36,865 nt of DNA. It comes from Verrucomicrobiota bacterium. Lineage in GTDB: Bacteria; Verrucomicrobiota; Verrucomicrobiia; Chthoniobacterales; UBA10450. Numbering within the stretch: the first letter of the stretch is position 1; the number at the start of each line of letters is the position of its first letter. The notes beneath the pieces were generated by a model. The model was not told where the DNA came from. It saw nothing but the letters and a program-made list of their open reading frames with translations, and made no database searches. This document shows, piece after piece, positions 17,538 through 25,174 of this stretch. The position numbers and the translations under genes are program-made. The stretch lies in NCBI GenBank assembly GCA_003218415.1, contig QHNK01000059.1:1-36865 (forward strand), written 5' to 3'.

Positions 17538-17921
17538 ATGAGTGTTATGAAAACAAACCTTGTTGATTATGCGGAGGCAAAAACAGTTTCCGCGGAGCGT
17601 GCGACAAAAACTAAACTGAGATGGCCACTAATAGTATTGGTTTTGATCTCCGCCGCGCTCGGTGCAGGTGGGTGCGAAGGGTATTATAGCGCCTCCCCGG
17701 GCTACGGGCCGTATTATGGTGGACCGAATTACGGCGGACCTTATTATGGAGGAGGTTATCCGGGCTCCGTTACGGTCGAGGTTGGCGATCGCCCTTATTA
17801 CGTTCACGGCCCTGGTTATTACGTAGGCCACACCTATTACGTTTGGAGGCCAGGACATTGGGCTTGGCGACACGGTCAGAGAGTGTGGATCCGTGGTCAC
17901 TACGTCGTGCGAGGCTACTGA
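17538..17921 (+). CDS. Small Tyr/Gly-rich exported protein with WxxGxW motifs
   Basis: A 127-residue protein. After a polar start it has a hydrophobic stretch (WPLIVLVLISAALGAGGC, residues 29-46) that could be a signal peptide or anchor. C46 lies in a weak lipobox, because position -3 is Ala. Next comes a Gly/Tyr/Pro-rich linker of PYYGG-type repeats. The end carries the motif YYVWRPGHWAWRHGQRVW and IRGHYV, of the WxxGxW/YxW type found in small outer-surface lipoproteins. The start could also be ATG 17547. Function unknown; a surface or periplasmic location is inferred. Confidence 0.7.
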   Translation: MSVMKTNLVDYAEAKTVSAERATKTKLRWPLIVLVLISAALGAGGCEGYYSASPGYGPYYGGPNYGGPYYGGGYPGSVTVEVGDRPYYVHGPGYYVGHTYYVWRPGHWAWRHGQRVWIRGHYVVRGY

Positions 17922-18034
17922 CCTTGTAGCTCGCGCAGGTGCGCTGGGTTAGAGCTAAGTAGGAATACGGCCGCCAGCGCTCCGGAGTAGGCATCTCAGC
18001 TCATTAGGCGACCGGGGACCGGAGCAGTGGGTTC

Positions 18035-18772
18035 TTAGACGAGCGGCTGAGCCAGGCCCCAGCGCGCCAAACGGAAACGCAGCGCCGTTGCTAGGCAACC
18101 TAGTCCGTAGCGCACGCTTCTCCGGAAATTGATCGATGACGCCTCGGGCATGTAGCGAGCTGGGCATGTCACTTCACCGATGGCGCAGCCGAGAGCAATG
18201 ATTTGCGCGAGGATCTGATTGTCGAAAACAAAATCATTGGAGTTCGAGTCAAGTGGCAGCCGTTCCAACAATTCGCGCGAGAAGGCGCGATAACCAGTGT
18301 GGTATTCCGAGAGCTTCGCGCCGATGAGAAGATTCTCTACAAAAGTCAGGAACCGGTTTGAGACGTATTTCCACCAGGGCATGCCGCCGCGCAGCGCGCC
18401 TCCGCCAAGAATACGCGAAGCGAGCACGCAAGGGTACAGACCACTAGCCACTAGAGCCGCCATCGCTGGAATCAACTGCGGTGTGTACTGATAGTCGGGA
18501 TGAATCATAATGATGATGTCCGCGCCTGCGGCGAGTGCGAGCCGGTAACAAGTCTTTTGGTTCGCGCCGTAACCGCGATTCTCCGGATGCACCTCCACTT
18601 GCACGTTTGGCAGGGTGCGCGCAATCGCCACCGTCTCATCGTGACTGGCGTCGTCCACCACGATGACGACATCGACAATGCCATGCGCCATGACTTCATC
18701 GTAAGTCTGGCGCAATGTGCGCGCGGCGTTATACGCCGGCATCACTACCACAATTTTCTGGCCGTTTAGCAT
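18035..18772 (-). CDS. Family 2 glycosyltransferase, polyprenyl-phosphate sugar transferase-like
   Basis: A 245-residue GT2 protein of the GT-A fold. It begins KIVVVMPAYNAARTLRQTY, then VIVVDDASHDET (nucleotide-sugar and metal-binding Asp residues), ENRGYGANQKTCYRLAL and the metal-binding-like MIHPDYQYTPQ. It resembles DPM1-like enzymes that move a sugar to a polyprenyl phosphate. A hydrophobic stretch near FLTFVENLLIGAKL could touch the membrane, but there is no long C-terminal membrane domain. YHTGYRAFSRELLERLP is another family motif. It is divergent from the deacetylase-family gene, with only 43 bp between the starts, so the two may share a control region. Confidence 0.87.
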   Translation of the reverse strand: MLNGQKIVVVMPAYNAARTLRQTYDEVMAHGIVDVVIVVDDASHDETVAIARTLPNVQVEVHPENRGYGANQKTCYRLALAAGADIIIMIHPDYQYTPQLIPAMAALVASGLYPCVLASRILGGGALRGGMPWWKYVSNRFLTFVENLLIGAKLSEYHTGYRAFSRELLERLPLDSNSNDFVFDNQILAQIIALGCAIGEVTCPARYMPEASSINFRRSVRYGLGCLATALRFRLARWGLAQPLV

Positions 18773-18815
18773 CGTCGTAGTCGAATATCCATTGGATCGT
18801 CACGTTGCAACCTCA

Positions 18816-19673
18816 ATGACTATTTTTTACCATCCATGCTGCCTCGAATATTCGAGCCCCGGCCATCCCGAACGTCCGGAGCGCATAGCTCGCACCGCGC
18901 CACTGACAAAGGACCAGCATGCTGAATGGGAATGGCGCGAGCCGGTCCCGGCGACGGACGATGAATTGTTGCGCGCGCATTCGCGTGAGCATATCGAACG
19001 CGTCGCAAAACGGCGCGAAGATTTTGATCTCGATACGCCCTATTATCCGAGTATCGAGGCATACGCGCGACAATCGGCCGGCGCCGCGATTGAGGCAGCG
19101 CGTATGGCGTTGCGTGGCGAACCCACGTTTAGCCTGATGCGACCACCCGGACATCATGCCATGCGAGATCGCGCGATGGGTTTCTGTTATTTCAACAATG
19201 TTGCCATCGCTACGCTTGATGCATTGGAAAACGGTGCTCAACGCATTGCGATTTGGGATTTTGATGGACATCATGGCAACGGAACCGAGGCAATCGTGGC
19301 GCACAATCGGCGAATTCAATTCGCGTCGATCCATCAATATCCGGCGTATCCGGGAACCGGCGCGAAATCGTTCGCCAACGTCGATAATTATCCCGTCGCT
19401 CCTTTCACGCCTCGGAATGAGTGCGTCAGCATTGCAAAGCAGTCGCTGGAAAAGCTAATTACGTTTAAGCCCGATCTGCTACTTGTTTCCGCCGGCTTCG
19501 ACGCCTACGCGCGCGATCCGCTGTTACAATTAACGCTCGAGCGCCAAGACTTCGCGGCATTCGGCGAGTGGTTGAGTAAAATCGACATTCCGGTCGCTGT
19601 TGCTCTCGAAGGCGGTTACAGCAACGACTTGCCTGGATTGATCGATGCGTTTTTAACGGCCTGGCAGAGTTAG
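18816..19673 (+). CDS. Histone deacetylase superfamily amidohydrolase (AcuC/HDAC-like)
   Basis: A 285-residue zinc amidohydrolase. The start ATG 18816 gives MTIFYHPCCLEYSSPGHPER, the usual N-terminus with the GHPERP motif. Catalytic features are the His pair in RPPGHHAM, the zinc ligands in WDFDGHHGNGTE (Asp and His) and SAGFDAYARDP (Asp), and the closing EGGYS loop. Such bacterial enzymes remove acetyl groups from proteins, polyamines or small molecules; the substrate is not clear here. It is divergent from the GT2 gene. Its stop codon TAG is followed at once by a family A palindrome. Confidence 0.93.
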   Translation: MTIFYHPCCLEYSSPGHPERPERIARTAPLTKDQHAEWEWREPVPATDDELLRAHSREHIERVAKRREDFDLDTPYYPSIEAYARQSAGAAIEAARMALRGEPTFSLMRPPGHHAMRDRAMGFCYFNNVAIATLDALENGAQRIAIWDFDGHHGNGTEAIVAHNRRIQFASIHQYPAYPGTGAKSFANVDNYPVAPFTPRNECVSIAKQSLEKLITFKPDLLLVSAGFDAYARDPLLQLTLERQDFAAFGEWLSKIDIPVAVALEGGYSNDLPGLIDAFLTAWQS

Positions 19674-20180
19674 CGCCACAGATTTACACGGCTGCAACAC
19701 AGATGAATTTCTAAATCCGTGAGAATCCGTGTTAATCCGTGGCTGATTTCTTATTTCGCGCTCCAATTCGGCCGCCGCGTTTTCGATTTCGATGTAGCCG
19801 TATTGGTGGGCTCTGGCTTTCACCGCAAGCAGACCGCATCGATGAACGCTTTTAAAATCGCCGTAAGGAAATTTGTATCTTCGCTTCGTATTCTCGGGGT
19901 ATCGTTCATCAATGCCGAGGTGCCATTTTGCATACTCACCGAATCCATGGAGACGGATAAATTCATTCTCTTGATCTGCCGAAGGCCGATCTCCACTCCA
20001 CGCGCCTTTGCGGTCCGCGATAACATGTCCGTCGTTAATGAGTCGCGCTGCGAACGCGAAGGCATCTGCGTTTAACTTGATGCTCCCGCGCGACTGAGCG
20101 AAAGCATCGCCGATCGAACAGAGAAGAACTCCAACTGCGGCGAAACTGACAACTGCAAGTTTCGAGATGGCTGACTTCAT
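19653..20180 (-). CDS. Secreted protein of unknown function
   Basis: A 175-residue protein from ATG 20180. Upstream codons in the same frame run through tRNA-Pro and a repeat and are not believable. A signal peptide is clear: KLAVVSFAAVGVLLCSIGDAFAQS with cleavage near AFA-QS. The body (INDGHVIADRKGAWSGD, FIRLHGFGEYAKWHLGID, RYKFPYGDFKSVHRCGLLA) resembles small conserved proteins of unknown role found in several phyla; one Cys is present in the mature part. The natural end is probably near ELEREIRNQ. The last 35 or so residues (RINTDSHGF and onward) are read from the palindromic repeat at 19676-19744 and overlap the end of the deacetylase-family gene. Confidence 0.7.
   Translation of the reverse strand: MKSAISKLAVVSFAAVGVLLCSIGDAFAQSRGSIKLNADAFAFAARLINDGHVIADRKGAWSGDRPSADQENEFIRLHGFGEYAKWHLGIDERYPENTKRRYKFPYGDFKSVHRCGLLAVKARAHQYGYIEIENAAAELEREIRNQPRINTDSHGFRNSSVLQPCKSVALTLPGR
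19676..19744. repeat. Palindromic repeat (family A) at a shared gene end
   Basis: GCCACAGATTTACACGG on the left and CCGTGTTAATCCGTGGC on the right, with extra units CACAGATGAATT and AATCCGTGAGAATCCGTG between. It sits between the convergent deacetylase-family gene and the secreted-protein gene, and is translated as the C-terminal tail of the latter. Confidence 0.8.
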
Positions 20181-20238
20181 CAACTCGGCCGGAAACGTTT
20201 GCCTCAGACGCGGAAGTGGCAAACAGTATTCGCTCCAG

Positions 20239-20312
20239 CGGGCCGTAGCACAGCTTGGTAGTGCGCTTGAATGGGGTTCAAGAGGTCGCGGGTTCAAATC
20301 CCGCCGGCCCGA
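20239..20312 (+). tRNA. tRNA-Pro (anticodon GGG)
   Basis: Acceptor CGGGCCG (20239-20245) pairs with CGGCCCG (20305-20311). The anticodon arm is CTTGA-ATGGGGT-TCAAG, giving anticodon GGG. The T arm is CGGG-TTCAAAT-CCCG. Discriminator A, no encoded CCA, unlike the tRNA-Val gene in this window. It lies between the start of the secreted-protein gene (other strand) and a palindrome ahead of ychF. Confidence 0.95.
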
Positions 20313-20323
20313 GAAATTTTTGA

Positions 20324-20407
20324 GCCACGGATTAACACGAATGAAACACAGATTATGCGTGGTGAAAATACAAATTTGTCCGTGTAAATCTGTGTTCATC
20401 TGTGGCT
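20324..20407. repeat. Palindromic repeat (family A) in the ychF leader
   Basis: GAGCCACGGATTAACACGAA on the left matches GTGTTCATCTGTGGCT on the right, with ACACAGATTA and GTAAATCTGTG units inside. It ends two bases before the ychF ATG, so most of the ychF leader, and any ribosome binding site, lies in the repeat. Confidence 0.8.
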
Positions 20408-20409
20408 GA

Positions 20410-21534
20410 ATGCTCAGCGCTGGAATTGTCGGACTGCCGAACGTCGGGAAATCGACGCTTTTCAACGCGGTCACCCGCACTCACAAAGCGCCAGCAGAAA
20501 ATTATCCGTTCTGCACGATCGATCCGAACGTCGGAGTCGTCACGGTGCCCGATCCGCGGCTGGAAAAAATCGCAGAGATTTCCCACTCAAAAAAAATCAC
20601 GCCAACCGCGATCGAGTTCGTCGATATCGCCGGCCTGGTCAAAGGAGCAAGCGCGGGCGAAGGCTTGGGAAACCAGTTTCTCCATCACATTCGCGAAGTG
20701 GACGCGATCGTGCAGGTCGTGCGCTGTTTCGAAAATCCGGACGTTCATCACGTCAGCGCCACGATTGATCCGATTCGAGACATCGAAGTGATTAATACAG
20801 AGCTCGTGCTCGCGGACTTGGCATCTTTGCAGAGGAGGCATGACCGATTACAGAAACAGCTGCATGCCGGTGACAAAACGGCAAAGATCGAAAACGCAGT
20901 CATCGAAAACCTCTCCCCGCATCTCGACGCCGGGAAGCCGGCGATCACTGCAGAATTGACCCCGGAAGAAAAGGCAATCGCGCGCGGATTTTTTTTACTC
21001 ACATCAAAGCCAACCATTTTCGCGTGCAACGTGGCGGAATCCGATTTAGCGGCGATTTCGACTGGCGATCAAGGAAGTGCTGCCGCACGACACCGCGAGC
21101 TTGTCCAAGATTACGCGCGTCATCACTTTGCCACGGAAGCGATCGTGCTTAGCGCACAGATCGAGAGCGAACTCGTCGATCTCAGCGAGCAGGAGGCGCT
21201 GGAATATTTACGAAACCTTGGCGTGGACGACAGCGGTGTGCATGCGCTCATTCGCGCGGCCTATCATCTGCTCGGTTTGCGCACGTTTTTTACCACCGGC
21301 GAAAAGGAGACGCGGGCGTGGACAATTCATGAGGGCGAGAAAGCGCCCACGGCCGCAGGAGCCGTTCACTCAGATTTCGAGCGCGGCTTTATTGCCGCAG
21401 AAACGATCCACTACGACGATCTGGCCGCACTCGGTTCTTTCGCGAAGGCCCGCGAGGCCGGCAAACTGCGGCTGGAGGGAAAAGACTACGTAGTGCGCGA
21501 TGGCGACGTGATTTTGTTCCGGTTCAATGTCTGA
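20410..21534 (+). CDS. ychF: Redox-regulated ATPase/GTPase YchF (Ola1 family)
   Basis: A 374-residue member of the TRAFAC/Obg-related P-loop proteins. It binds ATP and ribosomes and takes part in stress and translation control. The P-loop is GLPNVGKST (residues 8-16), followed by YPFCTIDPNVG (switch I region) and FVDIAGLVKGASAGEGLGN (G3 and switch II). The C-terminal TGS-type domain is seen in FFTTGEKETRAWTIHEG, AAGAVHSDFERGFIAAETI and GKDYVVRDGDVILFRFNV, which is the usual end. It stands alone, downstream of tRNA-Pro and a palindrome, and converges on the zinc-ribbon gene with a family B element between. Confidence 0.97.
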   Translation: MLSAGIVGLPNVGKSTLFNAVTRTHKAPAENYPFCTIDPNVGVVTVPDPRLEKIAEISHSKKITPTAIEFVDIAGLVKGASAGEGLGNQFLHHIREVDAIVQVVRCFENPDVHHVSATIDPIRDIEVINTELVLADLASLQRRHDRLQKQLHAGDKTAKIENAVIENLSPHLDAGKPAITAELTPEEKAIARGFFLLTSKPTIFACNVAESDLAAISTGDQGSAAARHRELVQDYARHHFATEAIVLSAQIESELVDLSEQEALEYLRNLGVDDSGVHALIRAAYHLLGLRTFFTTGEKETRAWTIHEGEKAPTAAGAVHSDFERGFIAAETIHYDDLAALGSFAKAREAGKLRLEGKDYVVRDGDVILFRFNV

Positions 21535-21537
21535 TTG

Positions 21538-21595
21538 AATGTGGTCGCGGCCTCGGCGCCGCGAGAATCCGGGACACTGAGGTCCCTCCCACATT
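21538..21595. repeat. Double-hairpin element between convergent genes (family B-like)
   Basis: The ends AATGTGG and CCACATT enclose two hairpins, CGCGGC/GCCGCG and GGGAC/GTCCC. The element begins just after the ychF stop, and its right end forms part of the TAA stop of the zinc-ribbon gene. It probably works as a two-way transcription end, although no T-tract is present. Confidence 0.6.
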
Positions 21596-22298
21596 ACGCC
21601 GCGTCGTACAGAATCCGGCCGCAATTTTCGCAGTTAACGATTTCTTTTCCCGCTTTGACTTGCGACGCGGTCGCAGTCGTCACTTTCATGTGGCAGCCCG
21701 TACAAACGCCATGCTCGATGGCAACAATAGCCGCATCGCCTTTGCTTTGGAAGAGGCGTTCGAAGCGAGCGAGCAAATCCTCATCGATTTTTCCGGCCAG
21801 CTCGGATCGCTCCGTCGTTAATCCTTGTAGCTGGGATTCCAAAGCTTTCGATTTATCCTCGAGGTCAGCTGTTTGTCGGGTGATCGAGTCTTTGGCCGCA
21901 GCTGCTTTCTTTTCTTCTTCAGCAAGATCCGCCTTCACCTTGTCGGCTAGCACCATCAATTCGAGCTCCTCGTCCTCTATTTTTTGAATTTCATTTTCAT
22001 ACCGCTCGATCTCGTGCCCGATTGCCTGGAATTCGTCGTTCTTGCGCGTCTGATATTGCTGGGTCTTGAGCCGTGCGATCGTCTCGGCGCGAGTCCCCAC
22101 GTCCAGCTCAAGTTTCTTGCGGTCCATTTCGACCTGTCGCGCTCTTTGCTTGAGGACTTCCACGCTCGCCCTGCTTGCTGCCAATTGCGCTTCCAGGCTC
22201 TTGCGCCGTAGCGGCACGGTCTCGATTTCGGTGCGAATCTGTCTGATCCTTTGTTCGCGATCTTGGAGAATGAGCAGTTGTTCCAATTCGGAATGCAC
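21594..22298 (-). CDS. Coiled-coil protein with C-terminal C4 zinc ribbon
   Basis: A 234-residue protein of the CT398/zf-RING_7 type, often named a putative nucleic-acid-binding zinc-ribbon protein. Residues 1-170 are a long charged coiled coil with heptad-like spacing (LEQLLILQDREQRIRQIRTE at the start, EEEKKAAAAKDSI later). The C-terminus has four cysteines, CTGC and CENCG, 21 residues apart around HMKVTTATASQVKAG. The molecular role is not settled; homologues have been linked to translation or flagellar secretion in some bacteria. It lies 37 bp downstream of the candidate selenoprotein gene on the same strand. Confidence 0.88.
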   Translation of the reverse strand: MHSELEQLLILQDREQRIRQIRTEIETVPLRRKSLEAQLAASRASVEVLKQRARQVEMDRKKLELDVGTRAETIARLKTQQYQTRKNDEFQAIGHEIERYENEIQKIEDEELELMVLADKVKADLAEEEKKAAAAKDSITRQTADLEDKSKALESQLQGLTTERSELAGKIDEDLLARFERLFQSKGDAAIVAIEHGVCTGCHMKVTTATASQVKAGKEIVNCENCGRILYDAA

Positions 22299-22335
22299 GT
22301 GCGCTGAAGTTATTGACTCGGCGGAGCGGCGTCAA

Positions 22336-23121
22336 TCACTGCACGACAGGCGCAATTTGATCGAAGGCATCGAGGACTTGCTCTGGTCGCGAGCGCACGG
22401 CGATGTTCTCCGTGAGATTGACCCAGCGAACCATGCCGCTGGAATCAATCAAAAACTCGGCGGGCCGGGCAATGTCCGCGCCTTTAGGTGCTGCGCCGGG
22501 ATGCAACACATCGTAACGGCGAATAACTTCTGCCCTGGGATCGGAAAGCAGCGGGAAACTGTAGCGGAGTTTTTGCGATTGCCGCCGATTAATCTCAGGC
22601 GGATCAACGCTGATGCCGACAATGCGGGTCCCGCGCGCATCAAAATCAGAAAGCCGGTGCTGAAAACTCCGCAACTCGGAGTTGCAGAGCGGTCACCAAA
22701 AGCCGCGATAAAAAATCAGCACAACAGCTTTTGAGCCGGAAAGCAAATCCGCGAGGGCGACTGATCTTCCATTTGGATCGACCAACGTGAATTCCGGCGC
22801 CTTTTCCCCAACGCGCGGCGCGTGAGATGAGAGCGGAACCTGGCGCAGAACGTAAAAAATCTCGTAGGCGAAAAATGCAAAGAGGAGAAAGCTGATCGTT
22901 ACGAAGATCGAGCCGAAAATTTTGCCACGATAAACTTGCGGTCGCCCAAACGCGCGGAACAAACCGACGAGCAGCAACGCGGCGCCGATGGCGAAAAGCA
23001 AAAGATTCGCCCACGGGAAATCGCGCGTGATCGGAAATTGCGCGAAGAACTCGTAAGAAAACAATCCGCCGACGGCGACAATGAAGCCGAGCCAGATCGG
23101 CCAATTCCATCTCCGCTTCAT
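22336..23121 (-). CDS. Candidate selenoprotein: membrane-anchored peroxiredoxin-like protein (UPLC)
   Basis: One frame of 261 codons is interrupted only by TGA at 22693-22695 (codon 143). The first part has three membrane helices (about residues 8-25, 38-55 and 70-92), then the start of an AhpC/TSA-type redoxin fold: VGEKAPEFTLVDPNGRSVAL and VVLIFYRGFW. After TGA the same frame continues PLCNSELRSFQHRLSDFD, IVGISVDPPE, YSFPLLSDPRAEVIRRYDVL, GADIARPAEFLIDSSGMVRW and VNLTEN, without damage to the stop at 22336. In relatives the residue after FYRG-W is the first Cys of a CPxC redox motif, so UGA replaces exactly that Cys (U143, C146). A hairpin follows at once (22665-22683). The ATG overlaps the stop of the OPT gene (ATGA), which implies coupled translation. 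A recent nonsense mutation is the main alternative. Confidence 0.78.
22665..22683 (-). promoter_or_regulatory. Candidate bacterial SECIS hairpin
   Basis: Starting nine bases after the UGA, the mRNA reads AACUCCG-AGUUG-CGGAGUU: a perfect 7-bp stem with a five-base loop. The loop begins 17 bases after the UGA (16 between), and G is its second base. From memory, bacterial SECIS elements have a small loop 16-37 bases after UGA with G among the first two loop bases. A competing hairpin uses nearly the same bases (CUCUGCAACU with AGUUGCGGAG, loop CCG, one U-G pair) and may be more stable. Confidence 0.5.
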
Positions 23122-25127
23122 GTCGATCCAATCGACTCGCTGCGCTCACTCAGGACAGGCCTTGCGGAAGCCATTCCCAGGATCCAGCGATAGAGCACGA
23201 AGGCGATGATCACGAAAGCCGCGCCGCCGATGATGATCCCGGCCGTTTCGTACGCCGGTCCGACCAGGGAGAGCGGCGCATCCTTCCCGGAGAATACCAC
23301 GATTGCCGATATGACGACACCGATAATGCCCTCGCCAACGATCAAGCCTGACGCGAGCAGCACCCCAAGCTGCTTTGTTGCCTCCGGTTTTGGTGTGCGA
23401 TCGGCGCGTCTGTCGAAAAACCACCCGACGATCGCGCCGACCACAATCATCAGTGTGCTTTGCGTGGGCAGATAAATTCCAAGCCCGACCGCCAACGGCG
23501 GAACATGCATGTGTTTCGTCGTGCGACGGAGGATCTCGTCGAGCAGAATAATTCCAACGCCGATCATGCCGCCGATTCGAATCAGACTCCAATCGATGTC
23601 GCCAGAGATCACGCCTTTGCCGAGTGACGAGATCAGGCCCGCTTGCGGCGCCGGAAGTGGATGCGGACGCAAATCCGCACCCGGCGCGCCCACGAAACCG
23701 TAAGCGTGATTTACGAGATCGAGCACTGGTGGAATCACAAACGCGCCCGCGATCACACCGATGACGAGCGCGACCTGCTGCTTCCATGGCGTGGCATCGA
23801 CAAGCTGGCCGGTCTTCAGATCCTGGAGGTTGTTGTTCGCAATCGCCGCCACATTGAAGACTACCGCCGTTGTGAACAGCGCGAACGCAATCAGCGCTTT
23901 GCCCGCATCCGGACCGACGTACGGTTTGACTCCCATCACCAGAAGCAAGGCGGCGCCGATCACGACCAAAATTCCGATGCCGGAGAGCGGACTGTTGGAG
24001 GAACCAATCAGCCCGGCCATGTAACCGCACACCGCGGAAACGAAAAAGCTCATCAACACGATGTAAGTCACGCCGCCAATAATGAGCGTCGGCAAATGCG
24101 CGCCCAGACCGCTTGAGGTCCCGAAATAGCCGAGTAACCAACCGATCGGCAGCATGCAGACCAACGTCACGACGCCGACAATGCCGATCGGGATATCGCG
24201 TTCAGTAATTGGCAGCGTGTCGGCCTTGCCCGCTTTGCGCGCGCGCGATGCAGCCATCGCGCTGGTGAGACCGCGCGCGACTGGCTTTACCAATTTGAGC
24301 AATGTCCAAATCGCCGAAACGCCGATCGCGCCCGCGCCAACAAAACGAACTTTCGTGCTCCAGGTTTTTTGCGCGAGCGTGACCGCGGCCGTCGTGACAT
24401 CCCCGGCCATCGCCGAAAAATGTGGCACGCCCCAGCCCCAGCCGATGAAGGCACCGATCAGCATCGCGATACCAACCGAAAGACCGACCAAATGTCCGAT
24501 CCCGAGAAGCGCGAATGACAAAAAGAAATCGTAACCGCTCACCGCGCCGCGTCGGCCGATGCGAAAAGTTTGTGCGACGTCCGCCGCGAAAACTTGCGTT
24601 GCCACAATCACTGCGAACACCGCCGATACGATCGATCCCCACAGCACCGCGAGTAGACCAGCGCGACCGTGTTCGATATCGTGCGCATGCTCGGAATCGC
24701 CACTGCTGCCGACCTTGAGGACCTCAGCGCACGCGACGCCTTCCGGATATGGCAAATCCGAAGTTGTCACTAGCGCGCGCCGCAGCGGAATTGAATACAT
24801 CACACCGAGAATTCCACCGAGCGCGCAGATCCAAAACGACGTCCAGAACGGAAAATCGGTCCAATAACCGATCATAATCAAACCCGGCAGAACGAAAATG
24901 ATCGACGAGAGAGTGCCCGCCGCCGACGCGACTGTCTGCACGATGTTGTTTTCCTGAACGGTCGCATCGCGAAACCCGCGCAGGATCGCCATTGAAATCA
25001 CCGCCGCAGGAATCGACGTCGAAAAGGTGAGGCCAGCCTTAAGGCCGAAGTACACGTTGGCCGCCGTGAACACGAGCGTGATGACGATTCCTATGATCAG
25101 TCCGCGAATGGTAAGTTCGGCGCGCAT
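23118..25127 (-). CDS. OPT family oligopeptide transporter
   Basis: A 669-residue membrane protein with about 14-16 hydrophobic segments. Family features are ELTIRGLIIGIVITLVFTAA, NVYFGLKAGLTFSTSIPAAV near the start, LPYPEGVACAEVLKVG near residue 125 and NNNLQDLKTGQLVDATPWKQ in the second half. OPT proteins move small peptides or metal-chelate complexes with protons; the bacterial branch is mostly uncharacterised. The last residues (PVLSERSESIGST) are encoded by a TGAGCGCAGCGAG-type repeat fragment, and the stop overlaps the start of the redoxin gene (ATGA). The pairing with a membrane redoxin suggests, but does not show, a shared envelope role. Confidence 0.93.
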   Translation of the reverse strand: MRAELTIRGLIIGIVITLVFTAANVYFGLKAGLTFSTSIPAAVISMAILRGFRDATVQENNIVQTVASAAGTLSSIIFVLPGLIMIGYWTDFPFWTSFWICALGGILGVMYSIPLRRALVTTSDLPYPEGVACAEVLKVGSSGDSEHAHDIEHGRAGLLAVLWGSIVSAVFAVIVATQVFAADVAQTFRIGRRGAVSGYDFFLSFALLGIGHLVGLSVGIAMLIGAFIGWGWGVPHFSAMAGDVTTAAVTLAQKTWSTKVRFVGAGAIGVSAIWTLLKLVKPVARGLTSAMAASRARKAGKADTLPITERDIPIGIVGVVTLVCMLPIGWLLGYFGTSSGLGAHLPTLIIGGVTYIVLMSFFVSAVCGYMAGLIGSSNSPLSGIGILVVIGAALLLVMGVKPYVGPDAGKALIAFALFTTAVVFNVAAIANNNLQDLKTGQLVDATPWKQQVALVIGVIAGAFVIPPVLDLVNHAYGFVGAPGADLRPHPLPAPQAGLISSLGKGVISGDIDWSLIRIGGMIGVGIILLDEILRRTTKHMHVPPLAVGLGIYLPTQSTLMIVVGAIVGWFFDRRADRTPKPEATKQLGVLLASGLIVGEGIIGVVISAIVVFSGKDAPLSLVGPAYETAGIIIGGAAFVIIAFVLYRWILGMASARPVLSERSESIGST

Positions 25128-25174
25128 ATTTGCGTGGGATTGTGTAGTGCGGCCGTTCCGGCTTCAAGCACGAC

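Noticed and set aside
20181-20480. N-terminal extension of the secreted protein to 20480
   Set aside because: The extension reads antisense through tRNA-Pro, a palindrome and the start of ychF. The signal peptide begins at ATG 20180.
22336-22674. A separate small redoxin gene starting at TTG 22674
   Set aside because: It lacks the redox motif and the first half of the fold, has no ribosome binding site, and is in exactly the same frame as the part upstream of the UGA. One gene with a recoded UGA explains all of it.
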